A stretch of 64,000 bases of DNA, from contig CM043956.1 in NCBI GenBank assembly GCA_014529385.2, positions 62,276,620 to 62,340,619 of the forward strand. The letters are read 5' to 3'. Below the pieces are notes generated by a model. The model saw nothing but the letters and a program-made list of their open reading frames with translations. It had not been told where the DNA came from and made no database searches. Shown one piece after another: positions 44,781 through 57,723 of this stretch. The position numbers and the translations under genes are program-made. This DNA comes from Adiantum capillus-veneris (Eukaryota; Streptophyta; Polypodiopsida; Polypodiales; Pteridaceae). Within the stretch, counting starts at the first letter, position 1. The number at the start of each line of letters is the position of its first letter.

Positions 44781-46919
44781 TGTGAGTGCGCGCGTGCGTG
44801 CAATGCGTGTAAGGAATGGGAGAAGCAAGAGGCTGGTATGGGGGGAGCAACCTCTGGAAGTATGAGTGAGGTGATCTTTATTCTCATGTATATGAAGAAT
44901 AAGGATATGGACACATGTGAGCAGGCGGTCGGACACCGAACGTCTGCCTCGGACAAAAGCGGAGTGCCTTTACCAATAAGTGAGACCTACTAGATAAACT
45001 ACTAGTATCTACAGGAAACTAGGTGAGAGACGCTCTCAACCTATGCCCATTGGCTCACTTTGTTGATCTACATGCAGTCATATCGGCTCTAGTGGTAGGC
45101 AAGTGTGCGTAGTCATGCTAGAGCCTGCATGTAAATCCCACAGACTACTTTGTATGGTTTGCAAAGCTCCAAAAAGCATCATGCTAGTGTCAGTCATCGT
45201 ACAACTGACTATCCCTGCTGCAAATGATCCCACTACAGTAGTTGCTCGACACTAGTAAATCGAACATGAGACGCTGGAACACTAACAAAATCTAGCAAAC
45301 CTGGTTGTACTCGCCTCCCCTGTGCAATTTGCAAACACTGCCTCATGAGGACTATCCATCGCGTATGGATGTGTCAACACCGACACGAGGAAAGCTATGT
45401 CCCTCTCACCCATAGGCAAAACTATGCATCCTGATACCAACTCATTAGCCTCTAACATGAGCATAGCAAAGAACTCCATGTCTGTGTCTCTAGGGAGCAG
45501 ATCTACTATACCTCTGCTTGCACAAATTCTGACAACACGTGCTATGTCTCACTAAAGCACTGCCGCTCTATCTCTTTCTCTACGGAGTCTACTGGCACGA
45601 CCTACACAGCTAAATGCTCTATCTCGTGAGCATGGTGGAGCTCACCTGAGAAACAGACACGCCTCATCTCTCACTCAAAGCATGCTAGCAACAAATCAAG
45701 ACTATCGTCTGAACCTCAGACACATGCATAGGATATACCAGGCCGTTGTGGGCTCCTCTGGCAATCACTAATGAACCACAATGCATCTTGAAAGACTTCT
45801 CTCTAAGCAATATTTGACAACCAAAGCCTACTAATTGTCTCACCAAGATCAAGCTCTATCTCAACTAAGGAATGTAGCGCACATGTCGTAGCGTGTATGA
45901 TGCATCACTAGGCAATGACAAACAAACATCTCCTACACCCTCTATGTCAAACACCGAACCATCGGCCAAGTGCACACAGCCAAGTCTACCACTAGAAAAA
46001 GTGCTGAACAAGTCACAATGCAGTGTGACATGGAAAGAAACATCTCTATCTAGTAACCACTGTGGAGAAAGTGTGCTATCCATAGACAAATCTGCAAGAG
46101 GTACACTCAAGGCAAGCATGACATCACTGTCACTGGCATAGATTGCCACTAGAACTGCCTCTCTAGCATGTGTCAAAACCATATCTGCATCACGCATACA
46201 TCTCCGTTGTTGTCTCATACACTTGAAACAATGACACCTAATGTGCCCTGTGTGACCACAATGCCAACAACGTAAGTATCGACAAGAACAAGATCGCCGT
46301 CTCTCAAGAGTCATCTCTATAGACTCTAAACTATCACACATAGCTACAACCATTATTGAATGTCTAAGAACCAAAGTATGGCAAGAAATTTGGGAAAAAT
46401 CAGGCATAATCTCCCATGTAAATTGAGCAAAACCTCAAGTACAATCTCAACCATATACCATGCCAAACTGGCAACAAAGTGAGAGGTAACTCAACCACTA
46501 CACGATCAACAAAAGCATGATAAGTCACATAAAAAATGATGCTCATGTATGCCTTAGAAAAAATATGCAATCTGCTATGTGCATATAAACTGGGACAAAC
46601 TGCTCAACCGAGCATAAAGCACATAACCATATACGCAAGTAGAGAGAAAACTAGCTAAAAACGCATCCCAAAAGAGAAATTACCTACAAAAGTCTAAAAA
46701 CATATGTGAAACCAATGACTAGAAAATATTGTAGCTACACAAGTATACATAAATCCTCACTCTTGCGAGAGTGGGTACAAGAAAACCAAACTGTGTCCAA
46801 ACTGGCAGAACCTATCAAAGTGAGAATAAACACTCGATCACTATCAAAGTGGGAGTCAGAGAGAAAACTTGACCAGTAAATCATCATAGAGAAATCTGCA
46901 AATACTTCATCATTGACAG
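44781..46919 (-). mobile_element. Ty1/copia remnant replacing the RT core of gypsy C
   Basis: It lies between the RT N-terminal part (46920 on) and the RT thumb (44780) of a gypsy element. It contains a copia zinc knuckle and protease (46407-45865) and otherwise decayed sequence. 44790-45000 may be LTR ('CTTTATTCTCATGTATATG', 'AATAAGTGAGACCT'). No matching target duplication was found, and about 130 codons of gypsy RT are missing, so this is not a simple insertion. Confidence 0.65.
45865..46407 (-). pseudogene. copia gag zinc knuckle and protease fragment
   Basis: Near the start lies a CCHC-like knuckle, 'CWHCGHTGHIRCHCFKC'. The copia protease core follows: 'QWLLDRDVSFHVTLHCDLFS' (the expected DSGA is changed), 'SGRLGCVHLADGSVFDIEG' and 'SYTLRHVRYIP'. 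The frame ends at a stop right after this motif. Pol regions beyond it are not readable. Confidence 0.8.
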
Positions 46920-47510
46920 AATGGGAGATGCCCATGGTGAAGAACTAGGTTGGATAAACCCTCCATTGAGGTAGTCAACAAGCTGATGTCTCACCTCAAT
47001 AGCTTTGTAATGACTCGTTCTATAGGGTGGTTTACTAATGAGCTTACTACCTGTAACCATATATATGCCATGTTTCATAGAACGTGTCGGCACAAATAGT
47101 TCTTTGTAATCCATTAACAGTTCATTAGATTTACTAGCAAAATTTGCTTGTTCTAGTGACAAAAGAGTAGTAAGAGATGGAAGAAGAGAAGAATGCAGCA
47201 TTGAGGAATCTTCAATAACTATTGAAGTATTGTTATCAACAGTTGACAAGAAATGACATAAAGAGTAACATAAAAAGAATTCTTCTATTTCATCTTCAAA
47301 AGAGAGCTTCATAAGCTTGGTTGTAAAAGTGGTGAGGAACGCACATCCTTTTCTCAATCCTTTTTCTCCAATAGCAACATGTGCACACCATTGGATTCAA
47401 ACATTAAATGATTATTCTCCTAAATATGCTTTAATCAGTACCATAACCCATATAACCACTCCCAACGTAGCTACCACATATGTTCTATCCATATTGATAA
47501 TTTGAAAATC
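46884..47510 (-). pseudogene. Gypsy protease-RT junction, RT N-terminus
   Basis: The frame holds 'NELLMDYKELFVPTRSMKHG', 'SKPPYRTSHYKAIEVRHQLV' and 'GGFIQPSSSPWASPIL', the approach to gypsy RT. It breaks off at about 46920 where 'LVKKKDG' should follow. It is probably the upstream part of gypsy C. 47360-47510 is a decayed protease end. Confidence 0.82.
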
Positions 47511-48560
47511 CAATAGGGAGCCATGTATTGACGCGACACTTTTGAACTCAAATTCTTATTGCTGTCAACTTAAAGATCAACCATAATTAAACTACAACCA
47601 ATAAAACCCAAGAAATCCAATTAAATGTTCAAACACGAGTAACAGGTACAAAAACGATACCCTTTGTCGACAGAGCACAAAAACACAATATCTCGCCTGC
47701 CCTTTCGTTGACGTGGCACTACTCGCTCCTTTAACTTCCCCTGCTCCTTGTATTCACTCTTTCTCTTTATTGCCAAAAAGACCCTTCCTAACTTCCCATC
47801 AACCAAATAGCTGATGCTTTAAAAAATCCTTTAGTCGCTTCTATAATGGCTTCTAGAGCTGAGAATTGGCATGGGAATCACCCCTGGATCTCTTTTAAAA
47901 ACTTTGAGTTTTAATTTTTAAAAAGACTCTGCTTCTCAACATCCTCTCCTCATCTTCTCACTAGCTGGTTGGCGCCGCTCCTTCTCCTACACACCGTCAA
48001 CTCCTCTTTGTTACACTCCTTAGTATGATCTGCAATTGCGTGCTCTATCTAACTGCACGATAACCTCTCCTACCAAAATCTCTAATCCCCTGGTCGCTCT
48101 CCATACGGTTTTTGTTTCCTTTGATGCTCTGCTCCTAGTCTTTGTTGTCAAATCCGCCAGCTCATCCTCTGATTTTCTCCCTCCTGTACTCGCTAGCTCT
48201 TTTCATAACCTCGTCTTCTCCTGTAGACCACCTTTCTCTTCTTGTGCTTTGCAACTTCTCATCGATGGCACTTTTTTTCCTGCAACATGTTGCCCGCCCT
48301 TTTGAATCAACGCTAGCTCGCCTTTTATAACTGATTAAGATAGCATTGCTTTATTCTATTATTAACAACATGCGGCCATTCACATTGCCCTCATGTAGCA
48401 ACCTCAGGTGCATCATTCGAATGCCGATTTAAAAAATTCAACCTTTTGTACATAAATTGAGCTATTTGCATAAAAGAAAGACCCTCCTTTCCCATCCGGC
48501 TTCCATGTCACAAACAAAAAATACCACAATCAATGTACTCCAAGTGACGAGCTTCCAAAG
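47510..48560. other. Unassigned DNA between gypsy C and D
   Basis: I see no family motif. C/T-rich stretches around 47940-48260 create open frames without recognisable content. It may be LTR or leader of one of the neighbouring elements. Confidence 0.5.
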
Positions 48561-48619
48561 AGATATAAAGCCAGAGGACTGCCTAGTCCAGATTCATAGC
48601 CCAACCCCCCATATATAGC

Positions 48620-50104
48620 CCTTGGCCCTTGAATCCCCATTCCACATTGGCAGTGGCCACTGGCTTGGGCCAGTGACCCCCCTTGGGTATTCCCTTGGCA
48701 TGACATTACTCCCTCCTTGGAGAAGTGGTTTCATCCTTGAAAACAAAAATGGGAAACTTCTTCTTAAGAACACTAGTGTTTTTCCAAGTGGCACCTTCTT
48801 CAGGTCGATCTTTCCACTTCACTAAAGCTTGACAACGTACATGATGACGCGTATGTAAATCATGATAGTCAAGGATTTCCTCAGTTCATGCAATGGGGTA
48901 GGAGGTTCAGCAAAATAAACCAAAATTTGTTGGTCGAAAACATTGTCGTCCCCATGCAAGCGTTTACGTAAATGGATTACATGAAATACCGGATGGACAC
49001 GAGCGTGTGTTGGTAACAAGAGTTTGTAAGCTCGATCACCAACTCACTTGAGTACCTTGAAAGGCCCACAATATCTTGGACATAGTTTAGGTGTTGGCCC
49101 AATCTTCAAACTTTCTGAATGCTCTGGCACACGCAAAAATACCTCTTCCCCTTCATTGAAGGTAACTTGTCCATGTTTCTTGTCAGCGTACTTCTTATAC
49201 CAATCCTGCACTTGACGAACATTATGAGGAGCAAGTTTCAGCATATCCATATGGTCTTGGATAAAATCCTTAACCTGCTGGAGTTTTTTTATTGCCAATC
49301 TCACCATAACTGGTGACTTAGGTTGAAAACCACACATTAGCATGAAAGGACTAAACCCAATCGTGAAATGCTTAGCACTATTGTAAACAAACTCAAGAAG
49401 AGGTAGGTACTCTTCCCAATCAAACTTTTGTTTCTTGCTAACTTATGCTCGTAGCATATCCTCTAGCACTTGGTTAACTCGTTCAGTTTGACCATCAGTT
49501 TCTGGATGATTTGTTGTACTAAGGTTGAGTTGTGTACCCAATCGTTTAAACACAGCCCTCCAAAAATGATTGTTAAACTTGGGATAATGATGATCACTCA
49601 CAATGTTACTTGGCAATCTATACAACTTGTATTGATTGTCCACAAATAACTTAGCTAACTTTGGAGTCTTTATGGTCGACTTGGTTGGAATAAAATTGCA
49701 TAGTTTAGTCAACCGGTCTACGACCACCCATACCGAGTCATGACCTCGGAAAGTGGTTGGTAAACCCACAATAAAATCCAAATAGATACTTTCCCATTTA
49801 CCATTGGGAATCTACAAAGTATGTAAGAGTCCTCTTGCCTTCAGGCGCTCTGCTTTGTAAACTTAACATTTCTGGCAATGTAAGACATAGTCTTGAACAA
49901 AGCCATGTAAACGTGGCCAGTAAAATTATCATCTGATAAGAGCATAAATCTTTTTAATGCTCGGGTGCCCTGCATTTGGACTATTGTGACATTCATAAAT
50001 AATATGGCACCAAAAGTCTGTGTCCGTCGGTACACAAACTCTCCCCTTGTGGAGTAGGTATCCATTATCGATGGACAAATTCTTCCATCTCTATAGTTCA
50101 TCAC
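48620..50104 (-). pseudogene. Gypsy D integrase with chromodomain
   Basis: Zinc-binding region decayed (50104-49841). Core 49781-49443: 'DFIVGLPTTFRGHDSVWVVV' (Asp of 'VVVDRL'), 'LPSNIVSDHHYPKFNNHF' (second Asp; 'SDHH' for 'SDRD') and 'HPETDGQTERVNQVLEDMLR' (Glu). C-terminus 49343-49044: 'EEVFLRVPEHSESLKIGPTP', 'YCGPFKVLK'. The tail 'VFHVIHLRKRLHGDDNVFDQ' then runs into the chromodomain motif 'ALVKWKDRPEEGATWKN', with a frame change near 48860. Several stops. Confidence 0.88.
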
Positions 50105-50349
50105 TTGTTGGAGGAGAATTGTGTGTGGGTTAACGAAACACTAATAGCATTGGAGTGAGAATGATCCCTCATTTTCACATGGCTCCACAATTTGGAGTAT
50201 GCATCATCATGCTCATATTTTTCAGAATCCAAAAACTCACTTTGAAGTTCCATGAACAACAAAGAATTGATCTCAAGCATATGACTAAGAGCATCAACCA
50301 CCACATTGTATCATCCTTAATGATAACAGAGCTTTGCGTCATACTCTTG

Positions 50350-51205
50350 AAGAGTCTCAGCCAACCTGGCGTTTTGACCCTTCAAGTCAGTTTGTTGTGT
50401 AAACCATTTTATGCTTTCGTGATCAAACATAATCTCAAACTCAACTCCATACAAATAATGCCACCATGTCTTTAAGGTAGACACTATTGTGTAGAGTTCA
50501 TGTTCATAAGAAGAATAATTATGCTACATTGAATCAAGATTCTTTCTCTCAAATTCAATTGGCCTCCCCTCTTATAGAAGGACTACTCCAATGACACGGT
50601 TACTGATATCCATTTCCAAAAGGAATGGCTTTAAAGGATCCACAATAGCTACAATAGGAGCTGTACCTAATGCATCCTTGAGCGTATCAAAACTTTGCTG
50701 TTGAGCAGCACCCCACTGAAAGGTTTTTCCTTTGACTTTCAGTTGGTCTGTCATTGGCACAACAATATGAGCATAGTTTCTAACGAACTGTCGATGAAAA
50801 TCTACAAATCCCAAGAAAATTTATAACTCTTCTAGGGTTTTGGGAGAAAGTCACCTCCGAATGGCATCCACTTTGGATTGATCCATGTGCAGTCCATTAG
50901 ATGATATAACATGCCCTAGATAGTGAATTTCCTCCTTGATAAAATCACACTTTGACTCTTTGGCATATAAGTTGTTTGCTCTTAGCAAGTCAAACACCTC
51001 CCTCAGATGTTGCAAGTCCTCCTCCTCAAAATCACTGTATACAAGAATGTCATCGAGAAAAACGGTAACAAACTTGCCCAAGTATGGTCTCAAGACACTA
51101 TCCATGAGTGCCATGAAAGTTACAGGCACATTGGTTAACCCAAAAGGCATAACCAAAAACTCGTAATGTCCAAAACCTTTTTGGAATGTAGCTTTGGGTA
51201 TATCA
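50350..51205 (-). pseudogene. Gypsy D reverse transcriptase (palm, thumb) and RNase H
   Basis: RT: 'GFGHYEFLVMPFGLTN', 'FMALMDSVLRPYLGKFVTVF' followed by 'LDDILVYS' (FLDD catalytic motif), 'LYAKESKCDFIKEEIHYLGH'. RNase H: 'KTFQWGAAQQQSFDTLKDAL', 'PFLLEMDISNRVIGVVLL' (Asp present), then decayed text to about 50350. The fingers region upstream of 'DIPKATFQ' is absent because copia sequence begins there. Confidence 0.88.
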
Positions 51206-51526
51206 ACAACCTGAACAAGTACGACTAGACAAAGGTGCATCCAATTTACTATCACGCAAAGTATGCACCAGCCATTTTGGCATACCTCTAGCTTGCTCAT
51301 TTTAAGTCCTTTCTTCATCAAGTACATCATGTACATCTGCATTAGTAATAAGCTGATCTGTAACATTTTCAAAAACCCCCATAGCCTGTACATTTGCCTC
51401 ATTGGAATCTACAATCGTATTTCCACCATTGAAAAGAGGAAAAAAAGTGTCATAAATATCCTTTGAGCTTACATTACTATCTCTAGTACATGATAGCAAG
51501 GGCTGAACAGAATCTTCCACAAACAC
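51206..51526 (-). pseudogene. copia-3 integrase-RT linker, left piece
   Basis: The - strand reads 'FVEDSVQPLLSC', then 'GGNTIVDSNEANVQAMG', 'DVLDEERT', a stop, and 'MPKWLVHTLRDSKLDAPLSS', the copia segment between integrase and RT. It continues the protein that stops at 63424 on the other side of the Tat element ('HILVSRDVV' joined to 'FVEDSVQP'). It ends at a blunt junction with gypsy D RT at about 51205. Confidence 0.82.
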
Positions 51527-53335
<1,809 letters not shown>

Positions 53336-53344
53336 GAAGAAAGG

Positions 53345-54578
53345 AAGGAGTATGTCTCCATGCTAGGTAACTTCACTACTTTGTTCATTGACGGCTATGA
53401 TAAGATCACAGGAAGTACAGTAGTGCAACACCACATAAAGCTCAAGGAAGGCAGTAAACCTGTAGTACAAAATCTCAGAAAACTTGGAGTAATCCAACAA
53501 GAGGTACTGCTTAAAGAAGTGAGAAGTTTGCTACAAGCAGGTTTCATATACCCTGTCGAAGACTTCGAATGGGTCTCCCCAGTAGTAGTCACACCAAAAA
53601 AAAAAAGGTAAGTCGAGAGTCTGTGTGGATTATAAACCTCTCAATGCAGCCACAAAGAGAGACCACTTTCCCCTCCCATTCCAGGATGAAATACTCAATG
53701 AAGTGGCAAGTCACGAGCAGTACACACAGTGTGCGATTGCTACTCATGATACTTCTAGATTAGCATTGCGGAGGAAGATCAAAAGAAGACAACTTTCATC
53801 ACACCTTGGGGATGTTTTGCCTACAGAGTGATGTCGTTTGGCCTCACTAATGCCCTAGCCACATTTCAGCGCTATGTGACTTTTGTTTTCCAACCCTACT
53901 TTGGAACATCAATACGGGTTTCCCGGGGCGGTCACTTTTTAGAATGTGTATGATATCACATGAGTTAATTGGAGAGGATTATTAGAAGACCAAAATGTAT
54001 AAAAATGTATACATACAGAGGGGGGTGGGGTTTTTTTAAATAGGGCCACAGTGTAAGTATAGTATGTATATTGGGGTATTATTAATTACCTCTTGAACGC
54101 ACGTGATATAGGGGTCTTTTGATAAGTGACTGCCCCGGGAAAGGTTTTCATAGATGATTTTTGCATCTGTAGTTCATGAGTCCTTCATTTAAGCAAAGTC
54201 TATGATGGCTTAACCAGGCTTCAAACCTTGGGTGGCCAGCTCAACATGGATAAGTGTCACATTGGTGAAAGCAAAGTCACTCTCCTTGGTCATGTCATTT
54301 CAGCAAAAGGGACCGAGGATGACCCTAGCAAGATTCACGCCCTGGTTTCTTTATCGTCACCCACCACCGCTAAGCAGCTGGTTTCTTTCCTTCAGAAGGT
54401 AAGATACTTAATCAGGTTCATTCACTTGCTATCTCAAGTGGTCCTTCCCCTATAACAACTCACCCAGAGGGATGTCTTCTCATGGAGTGAAGAGAATGAG
54501 CAGCAGTTTACTGAGGTAAAGCAAATCCTAGCTAAGCTTCCCACTATTTCACCTCCTAAGTGGGACGAGCCATTTTAT
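53345..54578 (+). pseudogene. Tat element reverse transcriptase, interrupted
   Basis: Fingers: 'STVVQHHIKLKEGSKPV', 'AGFIYPVEDFEWVSPVVVTP'; then an A-tract frameshift at about 53600, 'DYKPLNAATKRDHFPLPFQD' and '[16 protein letters not shown]' in shifted frames. MITE-2 splits the catalytic block: 'FGTSIR' before it, 'VFIDDFCI' after it (FIDD). The thumb follows: 'GGQLNMDKCHIGESKVTLLG', 'HVISAKGTEDDPSKIHALVS'. At least three frame changes and stops. This type of RT ('NAATKRDHFPLPF') is usual in Tat elements. Confidence 0.88.
53922..54139. mobile_element. MITE-2, 218 bp, inside the Tat RT
   Basis: Inverted ends CCCGGGGCGGTCACTT and (reverse) CCCGGGGCAGTCACTT. Flanks ACGGGTTT (53914-53921) and AAAGGTTT (54140-54147) agree at 6 of 8 positions. 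Deleting the insert with one flank restores the codons for Ile-Arg-Val-Phe-Ile-Asp-Asp. It shares 'CTTGAACGCACGTGATAT' with MITE-1. Confidence 0.85.
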
Positions 54579-55265
54579 GTGAACCCTAGTGTGGGAAGTG
54601 ATACACTCGGAGCCGTGCTAATGCAAAAGGATCCCAAAAATCCTTTCATGCGCCCCATTTACTTCTCTAGTCGTGTCATGACCCCGTCAAAAAAGGGATT
54701 TACCGAAGTAGAACACATGGTTCTGGCACTAATGTTTGCTACCACAAAGTTTCGCTCCTATCTCCTGCCTAGACCCTTTGTAATCCTGACAATGGAAGAG
54801 GTTTTCCCATACGTAATGGGACACATGGATGTCTCATCTAGGATCTCAAAGTGGTTGATTAGATTACAAGAGTTTGACTACACCATGCAAGTAGAAAACT
54901 CCACCAGGGCTAGTTTAGCGGGAATTCTCACTCATCGCCATTATGAAAAGAAGCTGAAGGTCAACACGGAAGCAAAGGAAGAAACACCAATGGTAGAAAG
55001 TCCTAGGCTAGAAAGAGCTCACTCTCTTTTCTTTGACGGAGCATACAAGAGAACAATGGATCAATCTGCAGCAGGCATACTCATTTTCAATGAACAGCAA
55101 GAAAGAGTATTCTCCATCGGGCAGTTATTACGCTCCCACTCCAACAATGAAGCAGAATATGCAGCCCTAATTCTTGGGTTGGAACAATGTATTTCACAAG
55201 GAATTCAACGCCTAAATGTGTTTGGTGATGCTTTGCTTTTGATAAGGCAGATAAATGGCACCTGA
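54579..55265 (+). CDS. Tat element RNase H and second (archaeal-type) RNase H
   Basis: The frame is open from 54579 to 55265. The first RNase H domain covers the connection region: 'GSDTLGAVLMQKDPKNPFMR', 'KKGFTEVEHMVLALMFATTK', 'RISKWLIRLQEFDYTM'. After a linker, the second RNase H begins at about residue 150: 'HSLFFDGAYKRTMDQSAAGI' (first Asp), 'RSHSNNEAEYAALILGLEQC' (catalytic Glu), 'LNVFGDALLLIRQINGT' (Asp). A stop (TGA) at 55263-55265 precedes the continuation. Two RNase H domains in tandem are the hallmark of the Tat clade. Confidence 0.88.
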   Translation: MNPSVGSDTLGAVLMQKDPKNPFMRPIYFSSRVMTPSKKGFTEVEHMVLALMFATTKFRSYLLPRPFVILTMEEVFPYVMGHMDVSSRISKWLIRLQEFDYTMQVENSTRASLAGILTHRHYEKKLKVNTEAKEETPMVESPRLERAHSLFFDGAYKRTMDQSAAGILIFNEQQERVFSIGQLLRSHSNNEAEYAALILGLEQCISQGIQRLNVFGDALLLIRQINGT

Positions 55266-56737
55266 GATTGTAAGAATCAGGTTCTACTTGGTCAACTTCG
55301 CCAAGTTAAGGACCTTCTAAAGAAGTTTGAAGCAGTGAAACTATTTCATGTCCCCAGAGCAGAAAATCAGGAGGCAAATGCTCTAGCCAAAGAGAGAATA
55401 CAAGATGTTCCCATAGGAGAAATCAAACTAAAGCTACCCCTCTTTCAAGGTAGTGATGCTATGCCAGATGTCGTCAGTTTTCTAGATACAGGAGAATGTC
55501 CAGCAAGATACACCAAAGGCCACAAACAATGGCTAGTAAGGAAGGCTACTAGGTACCGCCTTGTAAACGACCACTTTTATTGTAAGGGCAAGGATCAAAT
55601 TCTCAGGCGGGTGCCAACCTCCAGTGAGATCACAGAGGTAATTTCAAGTTTCCATGATGGCGTCTACGGCGGTCATTTTGATCTAGACATCACCAATAGG
55701 AAGATTCTACAAGCAGGATACTCTTGGCCTAGTTTGAATAGAGATGTACACCATTGGTGTAAAACTTGTAAGGCCTGTCAAGTGGCCAGTGATCGCACCT
55801 TAACCTACGAGCCACAAACTCCTATCATCTCATATGGTCCATTTGAGAAATGGGGAATAGATGCAATCGGTCCTTTACCAAGGGCCCAATTAGGTAAAAT
55901 GTACATCATAGTGGGTGTATACTACTTGACTCGATGGGTAGAAGCAACAACCACCACCCGCATTACAGCCCAAGAGGTAGCAAAGTTCATTTTTGAGCAT
56001 ATCGTTTGCCGTTTTGGCACTCCTCTTGAGATATATCAGATAGAGGACCAGGATTCAAAGGTGATTTGGTGGGAGAACTGATGAAGAAGTTAGGCATCAC
56101 ACGCTGACATTCCACACCATACTATCCACAATGCAATGGTCTGGTAGAGAAGGTAAATGGAATGATTTGTAAAATCATCACAAAGCAGGTGAACAATCAC
56201 ACAGGGGACTGGGATAAACATCTCATGGTAGCTCTTTGGGCCTACAGAACAACGTTCCGAACATCACTAGGTTTCACCCCTTTCCATCTAGTTTATGGGA
56301 AGGAGGAAATTCTACCCATTGAGGTACAGATAGCCGGCTTGCGAGTTTTGGCTAGCCAGATACATCGTCCGATTGTAAATCTCCGAAACCACATCTACGA
56401 TCTGGAGAGACTCCAACTGGATAGGGAGGAAGAAATCAATCACTACGCAGCGCAGGTAGAACGACGCCGGCTCACTTTCAATCAAGGGCTTAAAGAAAAG
56501 GGACTGGAAAAAGGTATGTTAGTGCTAAGATACTACAACAGATTTGACACCAGAAAGGACAAAAAATTTCAACCCAGATGGGAAGGGCCATTCATCATCA
56601 AGAAACGCTATGACAACGGCAGCTATAAGCTGATGGAAGCAGATGGGAGAATTCACAAGACTAGGGTCAATGGATGGAGACTGAAAAGGTATTTTCTTAG
56701 GTTTGATCCAAAATTTATGCTAAACATTCCAAAATGA
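55266..56737 (+). pseudogene. Tat element integrase
   Basis: After the RNase H tail ('VKLFHVPRAENQEANALAKE') comes the zinc-binding domain: 'FHDGVYGGHFD' and 'HHWCKTCKACQ'. Core: 'YGPFEKWGIDAIGPLPRAQL' (first Asp), then a frameshift at about 56030 in the 'SDRGPGF' block (second Asp, in the shifted frame), a TGA at about 56105, and 'NGLVEKVNGMICKIITKQVN' (Glu). The C-terminal part 56162-56737 is open ('LWAYRTTFRTSLGFTPFHLV', 'KKFQPRWEGPFIIKKRYDNG') and ends before the polypurine tract. No chromodomain. Confidence 0.88.
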
Positions 56738-56804
56738 GGGAGAACCCTCTAACTCCACAGTTTAAGGAGCAGAGGAAGGGCTAGAAGCATGAATACCTCT
56801 AGCC

Positions 56805-56820
56805 AAAGGGAGAGGGCTAA
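56805..56820 (+). promoter_or_regulatory. Polypurine tract before the (inverted) 3' LTR
   Basis: AAAGGGAGAGGGCTAA lies directly before the TGATGGCCG start of the LTR at 56821. It primes plus-strand DNA in the family. It lies on the + strand because of the inversion. Confidence 0.75.
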
Positions 56821-57154
56821 TGATGGCCGATTTTTGAAAATCAAAGAAAAAAAAGAAAAACTTATTTTTCCTCAGCCGGGGACCTTGGCGACACTGTTGG
56901 AAGGCTCGGCACCGCCTGGTCAATCCTCACGACACCTCTACGGGCATGGCACCCCCCCCCCCCCCCCTTTGATTGGCCGACCTTATCACCCTCAGGCCCC
57001 CACTTGTCTATACCCCAGCCTGGCCAGCCGCCTTCGTTTTCAGATACCCCTTCTCTCTCTCCCTGTAGTTATTTCCCCAGCGGGCATTGAATGAAGTAAC
57101 CCCCCCCCCCCCCCCCCTCTCTCTCCTCATTTTCCCTACATACCTCTCTATAAT

Positions 57155-57236
<82 letters not shown>

Positions 57237-57466
57237 AAACCTTCCCCCCCCCCCCCCCCCCCTTACTGGCCACCCCCGGCCAGGCGCAAACCTCGATCAC
57301 TCACCCCAACCTCGAGCCGCATGTGAATCCCCCGCTCTTCCATATTATTACACTCACCCTCTCCCTCTCTCAAACTCTTTTTTCCCCCACCCTCCCCTCT
57401 TCCCCACCCGCTTGCCTCACCCTCCCCTCGGGCTCACTCACCCTCTTCCCCCCCCCCCCCCCCCTT
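56821..57466 (+). repeat. First 646 bp of the 3' LTR, inverted
   Basis: It begins TGATGGCCGATTTTTG and matches, in reverse, 63423-62740 of the 5' LTR: 'ACCTTGGCGACACTGTTGGA', 'TCCTCACGACACCTCTACGG', poly-C, (CT)n (57157-57235), poly-C, 'CTCTTCCCCACCCGCTTGCC'. It ends in the C tract at the inversion breakpoint. Confidence 0.9.
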
Positions 57467-57723
57467 AACTCATTTGAGAGAATTTTTTGTAACTTACCTG
57501 CATCCTCCAAGGACTGCATTCCTGATGATCCCTCTTGGTTTGTCAAGGGTGTTCAGATTGTGTCAATCTGTTCGGGTCTTTAAGAATGACCTCCATCACT
57601 TCGATGCTACTGCCACTTTCGTCGGTGGTGGTCATCTCTTCTCCTGAGGTAGACGAGTAGTCGATGGTGGACTCATCTTCTGAAGCCTCCAAGATCATGT
57701 TGCGCTTATTTTTAGTCCTCATG

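Larger units (their letters stand above)
48560..51205 (-). mobile_element. Chromodomain gypsy D, RT to 3' end
   Basis: A - strand chromovirus from the RT palm (51205) through RNase H and integrase to a chromodomain tail (about 48720). It is closely related to gypsy C and serves as its uninterrupted reference. The 5' part is replaced at about 51205 by copia sequence. LTR limits are not determined. Confidence 0.85.
53336..57466 (+). other. Inverted segment inside the Tat element (about 4.1 kb)
   Basis: Left breakpoint: LTR text GCCGTGGGG joined to RT start (TGAAGAAAGGAAGGAG). Right breakpoint: LTR text ending in a C tract (57451-57466) joined to the protease-RT linker (TTAACTCATTTGAGAG). In the undisturbed 5' LTR the two LTR sides are adjacent across a G-rich tract (about 62683-62740). 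On the protein side, the - strand reading 'GKLQKILSNEL' joins the + strand '[17 protein letters not shown]', the normal approach to RT, to within one base. Confidence 0.88.
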
